From NCBI RefSeq assembly GCF_900110835.1, contig NZ_FOJG01000002.1, positions 2,508,421 to 2,572,420 on the forward strand: a DNA stretch of 64,000 nt, written 5' to 3'. The position numbers were made by a program, and so were the translations under genes. Below, in pieces: positions 33,824-42,706 of this stretch. Source of the DNA: Chitinophaga arvensicola. Its GTDB lineage: Bacteria; Bacteroidota; Bacteroidia; Chitinophagales; Chitinophagaceae. Under the pieces are notes generated by a model that made no database searches, had not been told where the DNA came from, and saw only the letters and a list, made by a program, of their open reading frames with translations. The first letter of the stretch is position 1, and each line of letters starts with the position of its first letter.

Positions 33824-36484
33824 ATGAATAGCATGGAACTTTCGAAAAATTACCTGCCCGCTACGGTGGAGGAAAAATGGTACCAACAATGGATGGACAA
33901 AGGCTACTTCCGCTCTAAACCGGATGGCCGTCAACCTTTTACTGTCGTCATCCCCCCTCCCAATGTAACAGGGGTCTTACACCTTGGCCATACCCTCAAT
34001 GAAACCGTCCAGGACATCCTGGTACGCCGGGCTCGTATGAGCGGCTTCAACGCCTGCTGGGTTCCAGGCTCCGACCATGCCTCTATTGCCACCGAAGCAA
34101 AAGTGGTAAATATGCTGAAACAGGAAAAAGGCATCGAAAAATCACAGCTCACCCGCGAAGAATTCCTCAAATACGCGTTTGAATGGAAAGATAAATATGG
34201 CGATATCATCTATCACCAGATCAAAAAACTCGGCTGCAGCTGCGACTGGGACCGCGTTACCTTTACCATGGACGACCACTACTACAAAGCAGTGATCACC
34301 GTATTCATCGACCTCTATAAAAAAGGCGTGATCTATCGCGGCGCACGCATGATCAACTGGGATCCAAAAGCCAAAACAGCGCTGAGCGATGAGGAAGTTG
34401 AATACAAAGACCTCCAGGGTAAGCTGTACCACGTGAAATACGCCATCACGGATGCCAATGGCACTCCTACCGGCGAATTCATCACCATCGCCACACAGCG
34501 CCCTGAAACCATCATGGGCGACACCGCCATCTGCGTGAATCCCGAAGATGAAAGATATGCACACCTGAAAGGTCACTTCGCTACCGTTCCGCTGGTAAAC
34601 CGCCGCGTACCGGTAATATTTGATACCTACGTAGATAAAGAATTTGGTACCGGCGCACTGAAAGTAACGCCAGCACACGATATCAATGACTATAACCTCG
34701 GGCTGAAACACAACCTGGAAATAGTAGATACCCTTAATGACGACGGTACACTCAGTGCTGCCGCCATCGTATTTGTAGGAGAAGACCGCTTCGTGGCACG
34801 TAAGAAAGTGGTAGCCGCCCTCGCGGAAGAAGGCCTGCTCGAAAAAGAACAGGAATACACTACCCGCCTCGGTTACAGCCAACGTAACCCCGACACCGTA
34901 GTAGAACCACGTATCTCTACCCAGTGGTTTGTAAAAATGGCCGAAATGGCCAAACCCGCACTGGATGCAGTGGTAAACGGAGATGTAAAAATCCATCCCG
35001 GCGACCGCTTCCTCGCGACGTACAAATACTGGATGGAAAACGTGAAAGACTGGTGTATCTCCCGCCAACTCTGGTGGGGACAACAAATCCCAGCCTGGTA
35101 CGCACCCGATGGCACCTTCGAAGTAGCCGCTACCGCTGCAGAAGCGGTACAGCAGTTTGCTGCCCGGAACATCACCATCACTGCCGCAGAACTCACGCAG
35201 GACGAAGACTGTCTGGATACCTGGTTCAGCTCCTGGCTCTGGCCAATGGAAGTATTCAACGGTATTTCACAGCCAGATAACGAAGATATCAACTACTACT
35301 ACCCTACCTCCGTACTCGTAACCGGACAGGATATCATCTTCTTCTGGGTGGCCCGCATGATCATGGCAGGCCTGGAATTCAAAGAAGTGAAACCTTTCAG
35401 CGACGTATATTTCACCGGAATGGTACGTGATAAGCAAGGTCGTAAAATGAGTAAGCAACTGGGCAACTCCCCGGATCTGCTGGAACTCATCCACGCCTAT
35501 GGCGCCGATGCCGTACGCTTCGGTATCATGATCTCTTCACCTGCCGGCAACGATCTGCTCTACGATGATTCCAGCTGTGAACAAGGCCGCAATTTCTGTA
35601 ATAAAATATGGAATGCCCTCAAGCTGGTGAAAATGTGGGAACAACGCCAGGAAGACGACAGCGCTATCAACGCCGCTGCTGATAACTTTGCTGTGAAATG
35701 GTTTGAAAGCAGGTTGAATGAAGTACAACTGGAAGTAGCTGCCCTGCATAAAGACTTCCGCCTCAGCGAAGGCCTGAAAGCCATCTACAGCCTGGTATGG
35801 GACGATTTCTGCAGCTGGTTCCTGGAATGGGCGAAACCTGGCTTCGAACAACCGATCCCGGCTTCTATCTACCAGAAAACTGTTTATTTCTTCGAACAAC
35901 TGATGCAACTATTGCACCCTTACATGCCTTTCATCACCGAAGAAATTTACCAGCAACTGGCAGTGCGTGCAGATAATGATTCCCTGATGATCAAACAGTT
36001 CACCACACCACAGGCGCCTGTTCACGCTACCCTGCTGGAAGGTACACTGGCCAAAGAAGTGATCAGCAGCATCCGCGATGCACGTAACAAACATCAGATC
36101 AAACCTAAAGACCCGATCGTACTGCACATAGAAACCAAACACGATAATGCATTCAAACAGATTGAAGGCATGCTCGCAAAACAGGTGAATGCGAAAGCCA
36201 TTCACTATGTGCAGGAACCGGTACCTGGTTGCATCACCCTCGTGATCCAGAAAGATAAATTCTACCTGGGTACAGAAAATGCACTGGATACCACCGCACA
36301 GAAAGCTGCATTGACAAAAGACCTGGAATACCTGAAAGGATTCCTCGTATCTGTAGAAAAGAAACTCAGCAATGAACGCTTTGTACAGAATGCCAAACCG
36401 GAAGCGGTAGACGCAGAACGTCAGAAGAAAGCAGATGCGGAAGCGAAGATCTCCGTCATCGAGGAAAGTTTAAAATCCTTATAA
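33824..36484 (+). CDS. valS: Valine-tRNA ligase
   Basis: 886 residues from ATG 33824 (a second ATG at 33833 is possible). A class I synthetase charging tRNA-Val. The HIGH-type motif is VLHLGHTLNE (~residue 50), and the KMSKS-type motif is GRKMSKQLGNSPD. A CP1 editing domain, an anticodon-binding domain and a C-terminal coiled coil (LEYLKGFLVSVEKKLSNERF) are present. A strong terminator follows directly. Confidence 0.98.
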   Translation: MNSMELSKNYLPATVEEKWYQQWMDKGYFRSKPDGRQPFTVVIPPPNVTGVLHLGHTLNETVQDILVRRARMSGFNACWVPGSDHASIATEAKVVNMLKQEKGIEKSQLTREEFLKYAFEWKDKYGDIIYHQIKKLGCSCDWDRVTFTMDDHYYKAVITVFIDLYKKGVIYRGARMINWDPKAKTALSDEEVEYKDLQGKLYHVKYAITDANGTPTGEFITIATQRPETIMGDTAICVNPEDERYAHLKGHFATVPLVNRRVPVIFDTYVDKEFGTGALKVTPAHDINDYNLGLKHNLEIVDTLNDDGTLSAAAIVFVGEDRFVARKKVVAALAEEGLLEKEQEYTTRLGYSQRNPDTVVEPRISTQWFVKMAEMAKPALDAVVNGDVKIHPGDRFLATYKYWMENVKDWCISRQLWWGQQIPAWYAPDGTFEVAATAAEAVQQFAARNITITAAELTQDEDCLDTWFSSWLWPMEVFNGISQPDNEDINYYYPTSVLVTGQDIIFFWVARMIMAGLEFKEVKPFSDVYFTGMVRDKQGRKMSKQLGNSPDLLELIHAYGADAVRFGIMISSPAGNDLLYDDSSCEQGRNFCNKIWNALKLVKMWEQRQEDDSAINAAADNFAVKWFESRLNEVQLEVAALHKDFRLSEGLKAIYSLVWDDFCSWFLEWAKPGFEQPIPASIYQKTVYFFEQLMQLLHPYMPFITEEIYQQLAVRADNDSLMIKQFTTPQAPVHATLLEGTLAKEVISSIRDARNKHQIKPKDPIVLHIETKHDNAFKQIEGMLAKQVNAKAIHYVQEPVPGCITLVIQKDKFYLGTENALDTTAQKAALTKDLEYLKGFLVSVEKKLSNERFVQNAKPEAVDAERQKKADAEAKISVIEESLKSL

Positions 36485-36490
36485 TTTTTC

Positions 36491-36528
36491 AGATCGCCCG
36501 GTCGTTACTATACCGGGCGATCTTTTTT
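36491..36528 (+). terminator. Terminator of valS
   Basis: A 12-bp perfect GC-rich stem (36491-36502 with 36512-36523) with a 9-base loop and six T residues. Confidence 0.92.
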
Positions 36529-36544
36529 ATATCCCCGTACTATC

Positions 36545-37021
36545 ATGCAAAAACACCTGTTACTTAGTTTCTTATTAGCCACTGCGATCACACCGGTAGT
36601 TGCCCAATCCGCTAAAAAGCCGGCCACTACTCCTGCCACCGTCAGCAGCAAAAGACCTGCGAAACTTCGTAGCAGCTGGGGTATCTACCTGAGCGACACC
36701 CTCCCGAAAAGTGAAGTGATAAAATTACTGGACTCCGCACTGATTGTGAGAGATGAAAAGAATATCAAATACCCGGTACTCTCTTTCGCATTTACCTACG
36801 AAAAACACGAACCCTTCCTGAACGATACTACTGGCCAGCCGGGCGTTTATAAAGATTTTACCGGCGATAATTTCAAAGCCGCCGCGCTTCCCGCAGCCTG
36901 GAGCAAGCACCTGAAAGACAACCTCCAGACCGGTGATGTACTCTACTTTGATCAGATCATTATCAAATATGCGGAGGAAAAGTTCTACCAGTCTCCCGCA
37001 CTGAAAATCACCGTGAAATAA
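36545..37021 (+). CDS. Exported protein with GldM-C-like tail, unknown function
   Basis: 158 residues. Signal peptide ~1-20 (TAITPVVAQ), an Ala/Pro/Lys linker (~22-40), then a beta-rich domain (WGIYLSDTLPKSEVIKLLDS, then YPVLSFAFTYEK). It ends LQTGDVLYFDQIIIKYAEEK with ALKITVK, which resembles the end of GldM C-terminal domains of the type IX secretion/gliding machinery. The resemblance is by eye only. It converges on the metalloprotease/propeller gene. Confidence 0.65.
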   Translation: MQKHLLLSFLLATAITPVVAQSAKKPATTPATVSSKRPAKLRSSWGIYLSDTLPKSEVIKLLDSALIVRDEKNIKYPVLSFAFTYEKHEPFLNDTTGQPGVYKDFTGDNFKAAALPAAWSKHLKDNLQTGDVLYFDQIIIKYAEEKFYQSPALKITVK

Positions 37022-37030
37022 ATATCTCCC

Positions 37031-39835
37031 TTAATAATTAAACAACTGCTGGATCGGTACTATAAAGTCTACCCGGTTCTGCACATTGCTTGTAGGATCC
37101 TGGTCAAACAGGTGACTCACCCGCACACCAAATGTAAACGGCAGTGCATTGCCTATCCTCGTATCAAAGAATAACTCCGTACCTGCTGAGGTAAAGCGGG
37201 TGTTCTGATTCACATTAGCCCGGGAAAAATTCGCCATACTGTAGTCATAGAACAGGTTGGCCCTGATGCGGTTGAAATACAGGATCTGCGCAAAGCCCCA
37301 GTCAGGATACACCAACGGCAAATGATAGTTTGCCCCCAGCTTATAAATGCTGGTATACAAAGGCGTATTATACCCTCTCGCATATACGAAATTATCCGTA
37401 AATGTGTAGTTGAACGCATTGTCGCGCTGCTGATAAGCAACCTGCAATACGAGGTTGTGATTTTGCCAAAGCCCCGGCAAATACTGATCCAGCCGGGCAT
37501 ACAGCTGCTCGGCATACAATCCGGAAACAGAGCTGTTATATTGCACCGCGAGATACTGCCCGAAATGAGAATAGATATTTTGCACCGCCTTGATCCGCTG
37601 ATTATTAAAGATCAGCGTATTACTCAGGAACTGCAGGTCATTGCCTTTGTATTTAGCATCAAGATAACGGTGACGGATATTGTAATTACTTCCGACAGAT
37701 AAACTACGACTGTAAAGTCCTGATGATAAATTCAACGGAACGCTGACGCCTACATGCGCGGTAGCCTCGTTCCAGTACACCCGTTGCCGGTTCTGATCCA
37801 GTCCGTTGCGGTTAATGGTATAATCGGCACCTACCGACAATACCGGGAACCATCCGCCGAAAGTAAAGCCTGCCGCAATATCTGAACTTCCTTCGTTCCG
37901 GTTGTACGTATAGCCGATACTGGTAGAAGTAGTACTTAAGATGTTTTCGCCGATCAGGGATATACCATAATCCGGATCATTAAACGATGGTACCCAGCTG
38001 TGGAAGTTAAACGGACGGGTAAACTGCGGATACTTTTTCACCGGCATGGAATCATCCGGCACCCGGTCCAGTATATTGCCGCCTTCCTTAAACTGCGGTT
38101 GCAGCCAGGCACTACGGCCATCACTGCTTACATCCACCGGTCTCCAGGCTGGCCGGTTCAATGCCGCCCGGTATAGCTTATATCCTTTGATGGTAAATTC
38201 ATTAAACACAAGGCTGTCGCCCGCCACAGCGGCATGTTGCGTACTGTTCCCCCGGTCTGTTACTTCGTACGTTTTACGGTCTGCTAACGTAAGTGCATAT
38301 ACGTTATTTACATCTTTCACACCACTGGTGAAGTAAACGGTATCTCCCTGCACTACCGGTATACCGATCACGGTATAGCTGAAAGGCGTTAACATGGTGC
38401 TTTCCCCGGTTGACAGTGATTGCTGAACCAGCGCCATTTCTCCTTTATGATTTCTGACAGCACTGATCACCGCCTGCTCATCCTGCGTAAACCTCGGATA
38501 GGTGTAGTACCAGTTGTCCGGGTTGGGAAGCTGCTTTGTAACAGCCGACGTTTGTGTATTGATCAGCTGCAGGCTGTATTGCATATCCGGTGTGGTAGCA
38601 ACTGCAATTACCTGCTGACCATTTTGGGTAATATCGGGAGAAAAGAATTTACCTTTTGGAGAGATGTTTTTGGTTTGGCCGGTAGCCGCATCCCACAAAC
38701 GGATCACGGAGAAATCTTTCCAGCCCCATCGTGCGTCAAAGCGGGCAGCAGCCCATACAATGCGGCCGTTGCGGTAACTAAAAAAATCATCGTACATGAT
38801 ACCGGGACGCAACAGCAAACGCTCCTTGCCGGCAGCGTTCAACTGGTAAATACCCGGTACTTTGTTCCAGGCATTTTTTAAGACGATCCATTCTTTATCT
38901 CCCGCAGCATATACATAATTATAATTGGTCACCGGTTTGGCTACGGGCAGTAAAGCCACTGCTGCTGTGGTATCCGGACGGGCGGCATAATTATTCCACA
39001 ACGGCTGGTATTCCCGCAACATGGCATCATAAAAGCCGGTTACGTTCATGCCCGTTCTTTTTTTCAGGCTATGCGACAGCGGATAAAACACCCCACGGAA
39101 ACGGACAGCATCACTGGTGACGTCTTTCCAGAAATGGGAGCCATAATGTTCGCGGCCATAGCTGGTCATCAGGTAGCCAAGGGGGTAATGATCCGGTACA
39201 TAATCTCTGTAAGAACCATTCCTGATTTTCATATAGGCGTAACGTTTACCTGCGAGCGACAAACCCCGGAATCCGTCGAAGAAACCAGGTAGTCTGCCCC
39301 TGCCCTGTGGTGTCAATGCAGTTTCCATCACCACCGCATCACCCTCCCAAAACCAGTTGGGCACAGCAATATTGGTCACTGCCGCCTGTCCGAGTTCTCC
39401 TCCCAGGATAGAAAACACTTTGGATACCCCTTGCCGGAAGTTCATATTCTGCAATACATGACGATATTCATGCACTGCCAGCTGGTCTATCCAGTTGAGC
39501 GAGCCAAGGTCGAGTGAATTGGAAGGAGGTGTCAGGTAAAATTCGGAACGGAAGGGCCCCAGTTGTACATATCCATTGGATTGCAGTGTTTGGTTCTGCA
39601 ATACGATACTCACTTTTTTTTCGAGCGGGCCTATAGAAGCGCGGGTATAACGGTTCAGATAATGCACCATGTTGGCTACCCGTTCGCCTTGCGCGGTCAT
39701 GCCCCGGGGGAAAATCACCCGCACCGTATCTGTATTGATCTGCTGCCATTTCAGCGAGGGAGGGTTGCCTCCGAATTGCTGCGCTGATAAAGAAAAAGAA
39801 AAGGAAAGGAGAGTAATGGCAAGGATAATACGCAT
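37031..39835 (-). CDS. Exported HExxH-domain, beta-propeller and C-terminal beta-barrel fusion protein
   Basis: 934 residues. Signal peptide ~1-18 (FSLSAQQFGG). Residues ~100-175 hold a zinc-metalloprotease core: HEYRH (His122, Glu123, His126) and a second Glu in the helix WFWEGDAVVMET (Glu164). Residues ~290-560 are WD40/TolB-type propeller blades (NGRIVWAAARFD, GQQVIAVATTPDMQY, DEQAVISAVRNHKGEM). The last ~280 residues are alternating outer-membrane strands (YTINRNGLDQNR, RYLDAKYKGNDLQF), ending FIVPIQQLFNY. It may be a surface or periplasmic protease anchored by a barrel. Confidence 0.75.
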   Translation of the reverse strand: MRIILAITLLSFSFSLSAQQFGGNPPSLKWQQINTDTVRVIFPRGMTAQGERVANMVHYLNRYTRASIGPLEKKVSIVLQNQTLQSNGYVQLGPFRSEFYLTPPSNSLDLGSLNWIDQLAVHEYRHVLQNMNFRQGVSKVFSILGGELGQAAVTNIAVPNWFWEGDAVVMETALTPQGRGRLPGFFDGFRGLSLAGKRYAYMKIRNGSYRDYVPDHYPLGYLMTSYGREHYGSHFWKDVTSDAVRFRGVFYPLSHSLKKRTGMNVTGFYDAMLREYQPLWNNYAARPDTTAAVALLPVAKPVTNYNYVYAAGDKEWIVLKNAWNKVPGIYQLNAAGKERLLLRPGIMYDDFFSYRNGRIVWAAARFDARWGWKDFSVIRLWDAATGQTKNISPKGKFFSPDITQNGQQVIAVATTPDMQYSLQLINTQTSAVTKQLPNPDNWYYTYPRFTQDEQAVISAVRNHKGEMALVQQSLSTGESTMLTPFSYTVIGIPVVQGDTVYFTSGVKDVNNVYALTLADRKTYEVTDRGNSTQHAAVAGDSLVFNEFTIKGYKLYRAALNRPAWRPVDVSSDGRSAWLQPQFKEGGNILDRVPDDSMPVKKYPQFTRPFNFHSWVPSFNDPDYGISLIGENILSTTSTSIGYTYNRNEGSSDIAAGFTFGGWFPVLSVGADYTINRNGLDQNRQRVYWNEATAHVGVSVPLNLSSGLYSRSLSVGSNYNIRHRYLDAKYKGNDLQFLSNTLIFNNQRIKAVQNIYSHFGQYLAVQYNSSVSGLYAEQLYARLDQYLPGLWQNHNLVLQVAYQQRDNAFNYTFTDNFVYARGYNTPLYTSIYKLGANYHLPLVYPDWGFAQILYFNRIRANLFYDYSMANFSRANVNQNTRFTSAGTELFFDTRIGNALPFTFGVRVSHLFDQDPTSNVQNRVDFIVPIQQLFNY

Positions 39836-39843
39836 AAAAAATA

Positions 39844-39951
39844 ACGAATTACGGATCTAAGCAGATATGATAACGTATAAACGAAAATATGGTTCTTTCC
39901 TTATATTATAACCGATATTCGTCGTAATCTGCTTTTATGTCCGTAATTCGT
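39844..39951. repeat. Foldback with ACGAATTACGGA arms between two minus-strand genes
   Basis: A perfect 12-bp inverted pair (39844-39855 with 39940-39951) plus an inner 6-bp pair (GCAGAT 39861-39866 with ATCTGC). It lies between the protease/barrel start and sdaA's end. No T-run. Confidence 0.6.
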
Positions 39952-39999
39952 TCGGGGATATCTTCTAACACATGATCAGTGCATCCCGTAATATTTATT

Positions 40000-41427
40000 T
40001 TAGCATTCCGGCAAACTGATCGGAATATTCACCGCCAGACCGCCATCGGAAGTTTCCTTATATTTTGAATTCATATCCTGCGCCGTTTCCCACATGGTTT
40101 TCACAACCGCATCCAAGGATACCTTGGCCAGTTCAGGATTACTTTGCAGCGCCAGTTGAGATGCTGTAATGGCTTTAATAGCGCCCATGGTATTTCTTTC
40201 AATGCAGGGCACCTGTACCAATCCGCCGATAGGATCGCAGGTAAGGCCAAGGTGATGTTCCATCGCTATTTCTGCGGCCATCAGCACCTGGCGTTGGGAA
40301 CCGCCCATACATTCAGTAAGCGCTGCTGCCGCCATAGCAGAAGACACCCCGATTTCCGCCTGGCAGCCACCCATCGCTGCGGAAATAGTAGAACGCTTCT
40401 TGAAAATGCTGCCTATTTCAGAAGCCGTGAGCAGGAACTGCTGTATTTTTTCTTCATGAAAACCATCACAGAAAGCGATGAAATATTGCAAAACTGCCGG
40501 AATAACGCCTGCAGCGCCATTTGTAGGAGCTGTTACCACCCTGCCGAAGGATGCATTTTCCTCATTCACCGCCAGCGCAAAACAGCTTACCCAGTCGAGC
40601 GTATAACTAAAATGTTCCCCACCCGCGCGGATGGCTTCGATCCAGGAAGCGTAATCACTGTAGGTACGGCCTTTCAGCAATTTCTTATTAAGCGCCTGCG
40701 CACGACGGCCTACTCTTAATCCTCCCGGTAATTCGCCACCGGTATGACAACCACGGAAAGTACATTCCTGCATAACGCGCCAGATATTCAGCAGCCTTTG
40801 CCGGGTTTCTTCTTCAGGACGCCAGGCCTGTTCATTTTCCAGTACCAGTTCTGAAATGCTGTAGCCTGTTTTGATACACCATTGCAGCAACTGACGGGCG
40901 GTGTCAATCGGGAAAGGAAGATCTACCTGCTGGGAACTGCCGCCGGCATCTCCCTCCTGCACTACAAAACCACCACCGATAGAATACCAGGTGGAAGCCA
41001 GTTGTTCCCCATCCACTAAAGTAACCAGGAAGGTAAGTGCATTGGGGTGAAAAGGCAGAGATTCTTCAAAAAGGAAATCAATATCTTCAACGGGATCGAA
41101 GTCTATTTCATATTTACCCGCTATCTGCATTTTGCGTTGACGGCGGATGGCGTCCATTTTAGGATTGATCTGGTTTACATCAAAGGTCACCGGATCGTCC
41201 CCGCAGAGCCCCAGTTGTACGGCAATATCAGTACCGTGTCCATGGCCGGTTTTCGCAAGGGAGCCATACAATAATACCTGTACTTTGCTGACAGCGGCTA
41301 ATTTGCCGTCCTGCTCCAGTTGATCCAGAAACTGCAATGCAGCGCGCCAGGGGCCTAAGGTATGGGAACTGGAAGGACCAACGCCTATCTTAAAAATGTC
41401 GAATACGGAAATACATTCGTGTGCCAC
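40000..41427 (-). CDS. sdaA: L-serine ammonia-lyase (single-chain)
   Basis: 475 residues. An iron-sulfur enzyme deaminating serine to pyruvate. The beta-domain motif GPSSSHTLGPW (~residue 17) is followed by the alpha-domain motifs PTNGAAGVIPAVLQY and STISAAMGGCQAEIG. The iron-sulfur cysteines lie in GGCQAE and LTCDPIGGLVQVPC. A single-chain form with alpha and beta domains fused, as usual for this type. It links serine to central metabolism. Confidence 0.95.
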   Translation of the reverse strand: MAHECISVFDIFKIGVGPSSSHTLGPWRAALQFLDQLEQDGKLAAVSKVQVLLYGSLAKTGHGHGTDIAVQLGLCGDDPVTFDVNQINPKMDAIRRQRKMQIAGKYEIDFDPVEDIDFLFEESLPFHPNALTFLVTLVDGEQLASTWYSIGGGFVVQEGDAGGSSQQVDLPFPIDTARQLLQWCIKTGYSISELVLENEQAWRPEEETRQRLLNIWRVMQECTFRGCHTGGELPGGLRVGRRAQALNKKLLKGRTYSDYASWIEAIRAGGEHFSYTLDWVSCFALAVNEENASFGRVVTAPTNGAAGVIPAVLQYFIAFCDGFHEEKIQQFLLTASEIGSIFKKRSTISAAMGGCQAEIGVSSAMAAAALTECMGGSQRQVLMAAEIAMEHHLGLTCDPIGGLVQVPCIERNTMGAIKAITASQLALQSNPELAKVSLDAVVKTMWETAQDMNSKYKETSDGGLAVNIPISLPEC

Positions 41428-41494
41428 TAATTACTTGATTTATCTGTAAAATTAACGGAAAGCCAGTGAATAAAGCAAACCGCCCGGTGCCTGG

Positions 41495-41529
41495 CAAAAA
41501 AAATGCCGTCTCCTGGTGGAAAGACGGCA
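41495..41529 (-). terminator. Terminator of the first FKBP gene
   Basis: An 8-bp stem (41504-41511 with 41522-41529) followed on the minus strand by a run of T (41503-41496). It lies 22 bases past the FKBP stop. Confidence 0.8.
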
Positions 41530-41550
41530 CTTCTTTTATATTGATCTTAA

Positions 41551-42027
41551 TTATTTATTCACGTAATCTTTCAGCTTCACATTAAACAACAGCACGGAGT
41601 TCGCAGGTATTTTAGGAGATGCCTGGTTCTGATATCCGTAATAAGACGGGATAATCAGGTTAATCTCTCCACCCTTGCGGATTTTAGGAATACCCAGGAT
41701 CCAGCCGGCAATCGTTCTGTTCAGGTCGAACCGGATGCTGTCGTTGCTGTCGAAAACAGATTTATCCAGTAACTGACCTTTGTAGGATACCAGTACATTG
41801 GCAGCCTGTTTCACAGAATCGCCCTCTCCTTTGGTGATGATCTGGTACCAGAGACCGCGTGGGTCATGTTGTACATTGGGAATATTATTGGCAGCGATGT
41901 AGGCTACGATCTTGGCGGAATCCGCATCATATTGTGCAATGGCGTCGTAAGGCGGGGTATCATCTTTCTTCGAACAGGCAGCAAGCACTAACAGGAACAA
42001 TCCTCCCAACAGAAAAACTTTCTTCAT
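41551..42027 (-). CDS. FKBP-type peptidyl-prolyl isomerase lipoprotein
   Basis: 158 residues. Lipoprotein signal ending LVLAACSKK (Cys18). The FKBP domain covers ~55-155 (GLWYQIITKGEGDSVKQAAN, VLVSYKGQLLDKSVFDSN, WILGIPKIRKGGEINLIIPS, IPANSVLLFNVKLKDY). It probably speeds prolyl isomerisation in exported proteins. A second FKBP lipoprotein lies directly upstream on the same strand, so the two are likely paralogs. Confidence 0.9.
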   Translation of the reverse strand: MKKVFLLGGLFLLVLAACSKKDDTPPYDAIAQYDADSAKIVAYIAANNIPNVQHDPRGLWYQIITKGEGDSVKQAANVLVSYKGQLLDKSVFDSNDSIRFDLNRTIAGWILGIPKIRKGGEINLIIPSYYGYQNQASPKIPANSVLLFNVKLKDYVNK

Positions 42028-42092
42028 ACAATTTGAGTTTCGGTTTTATTAAGATTAAAAGGTGATACGACAATTGGCATAAGATAATGCTT

Positions 42093-42578
42093 CTACCGGA
42101 TACTTACCAGTTCCACATCAGAAATGAGGATGGCATTGGCCGGAATAACGCCGCTGATCCCTGTGGAGCCATAGGCAAGGGATGGCGGGATATACAACCT
42201 GATTTTACCGCCCTGGGAAATCTTCTGCAGGCCGATCTGCCAGCCTGGAATATGATTTTTCAACATCCGTTGATCAAAGTCTGTGGCTCCCAGTGAGGTA
42301 CCTACAATTTCCCCGGAGAGGAGACGGTTGGTGTAAATAACAGTAGGAATAGAGGTAGCTTTTACAAAATGTACACTATCACCAGGCGCTATTATGTTGT
42401 AATAGAGACCGGAAACATCCCTGATGGCCGTTTCATTATGTGCATCCAGGTATGCCTGGATGGCACTGGAGCTGGGATTATCCATCCGCGCATCCTGTTG
42501 AAGGTCATCGCTATTTTTCATGCAAGCCCCCAGTGCTAGTAGCAGGCTTACGCAAATTAATTTTACAACTGTATTCAT
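42093..42578 (-). CDS. Second FKBP-type peptidyl-prolyl isomerase-like lipoprotein
   Basis: 161 residues from MNTVVKLICV. A lipoprotein signal ends LLALGACMKN (Cys19). It has the FKBP end: WQIGLQKISQGGKIRLYIPP, LAYGSTGISGVIPANAILI and SDVELVSIR. The central part is more divergent (TVIYTNRLLSGEIVGTSLGA) than in its neighbour, so activity is uncertain. The in-frame extension to 42701 lies over the groL terminator and is not used. Confidence 0.85.
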   Translation of the reverse strand: MNTVVKLICVSLLLALGACMKNSDDLQQDARMDNPSSSAIQAYLDAHNETAIRDVSGLYYNIIAPGDSVHFVKATSIPTVIYTNRLLSGEIVGTSLGATDFDQRMLKNHIPGWQIGLQKISQGGKIRLYIPPSLAYGSTGISGVIPANAILISDVELVSIR

Positions 42579-42650
42579 CCGCTTCAATTTACTATCCTGG
42601 CTGTTAAACGGATATGTCATGATAAAGTTACAGCACAGGTTCCGAACTGC

Positions 42651-42687
42651 ATAAAAAAACTCCTGCAGGACGATGCCTGCAGGAGTT
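42651..42687 (-). terminator. Terminator of groES-groL
   Basis: A 12-bp GC-rich stem (42658-42669 with 42676-42687), 6-base loop, followed on the minus strand by a T-run (42657-42651). It lies 20 bases after the groL stop. Confidence 0.9.
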
Positions 42688-42706
42688 CCTATTCTTATCA
42701 TATGAA

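Noticed and set aside
34142..35086. Long open frame antisense to valS
   Set aside because: It has no family features, and valS motifs fill the opposite strand completely; similar antisense frames exist under the aldolase (32719-33729) and MATE (27105-28169) genes.
35440..35470. Altered KMSKS loop (KMSKQ) in valS as a defect
   Set aside because: The loop context is otherwise normal and this variation is tolerated in class I synthetases, so it is not evidence of inactivation.
41551..42578. The two FKBP genes as a recent tandem duplication
   Set aside because: They share a fold and lipobox but little direct identity by eye, so any duplication is old.
42579..42701. N-terminal extension of the second FKBP
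   Set aside because: It covers the groL terminator and would bury the lipoprotein signal inside the chain.
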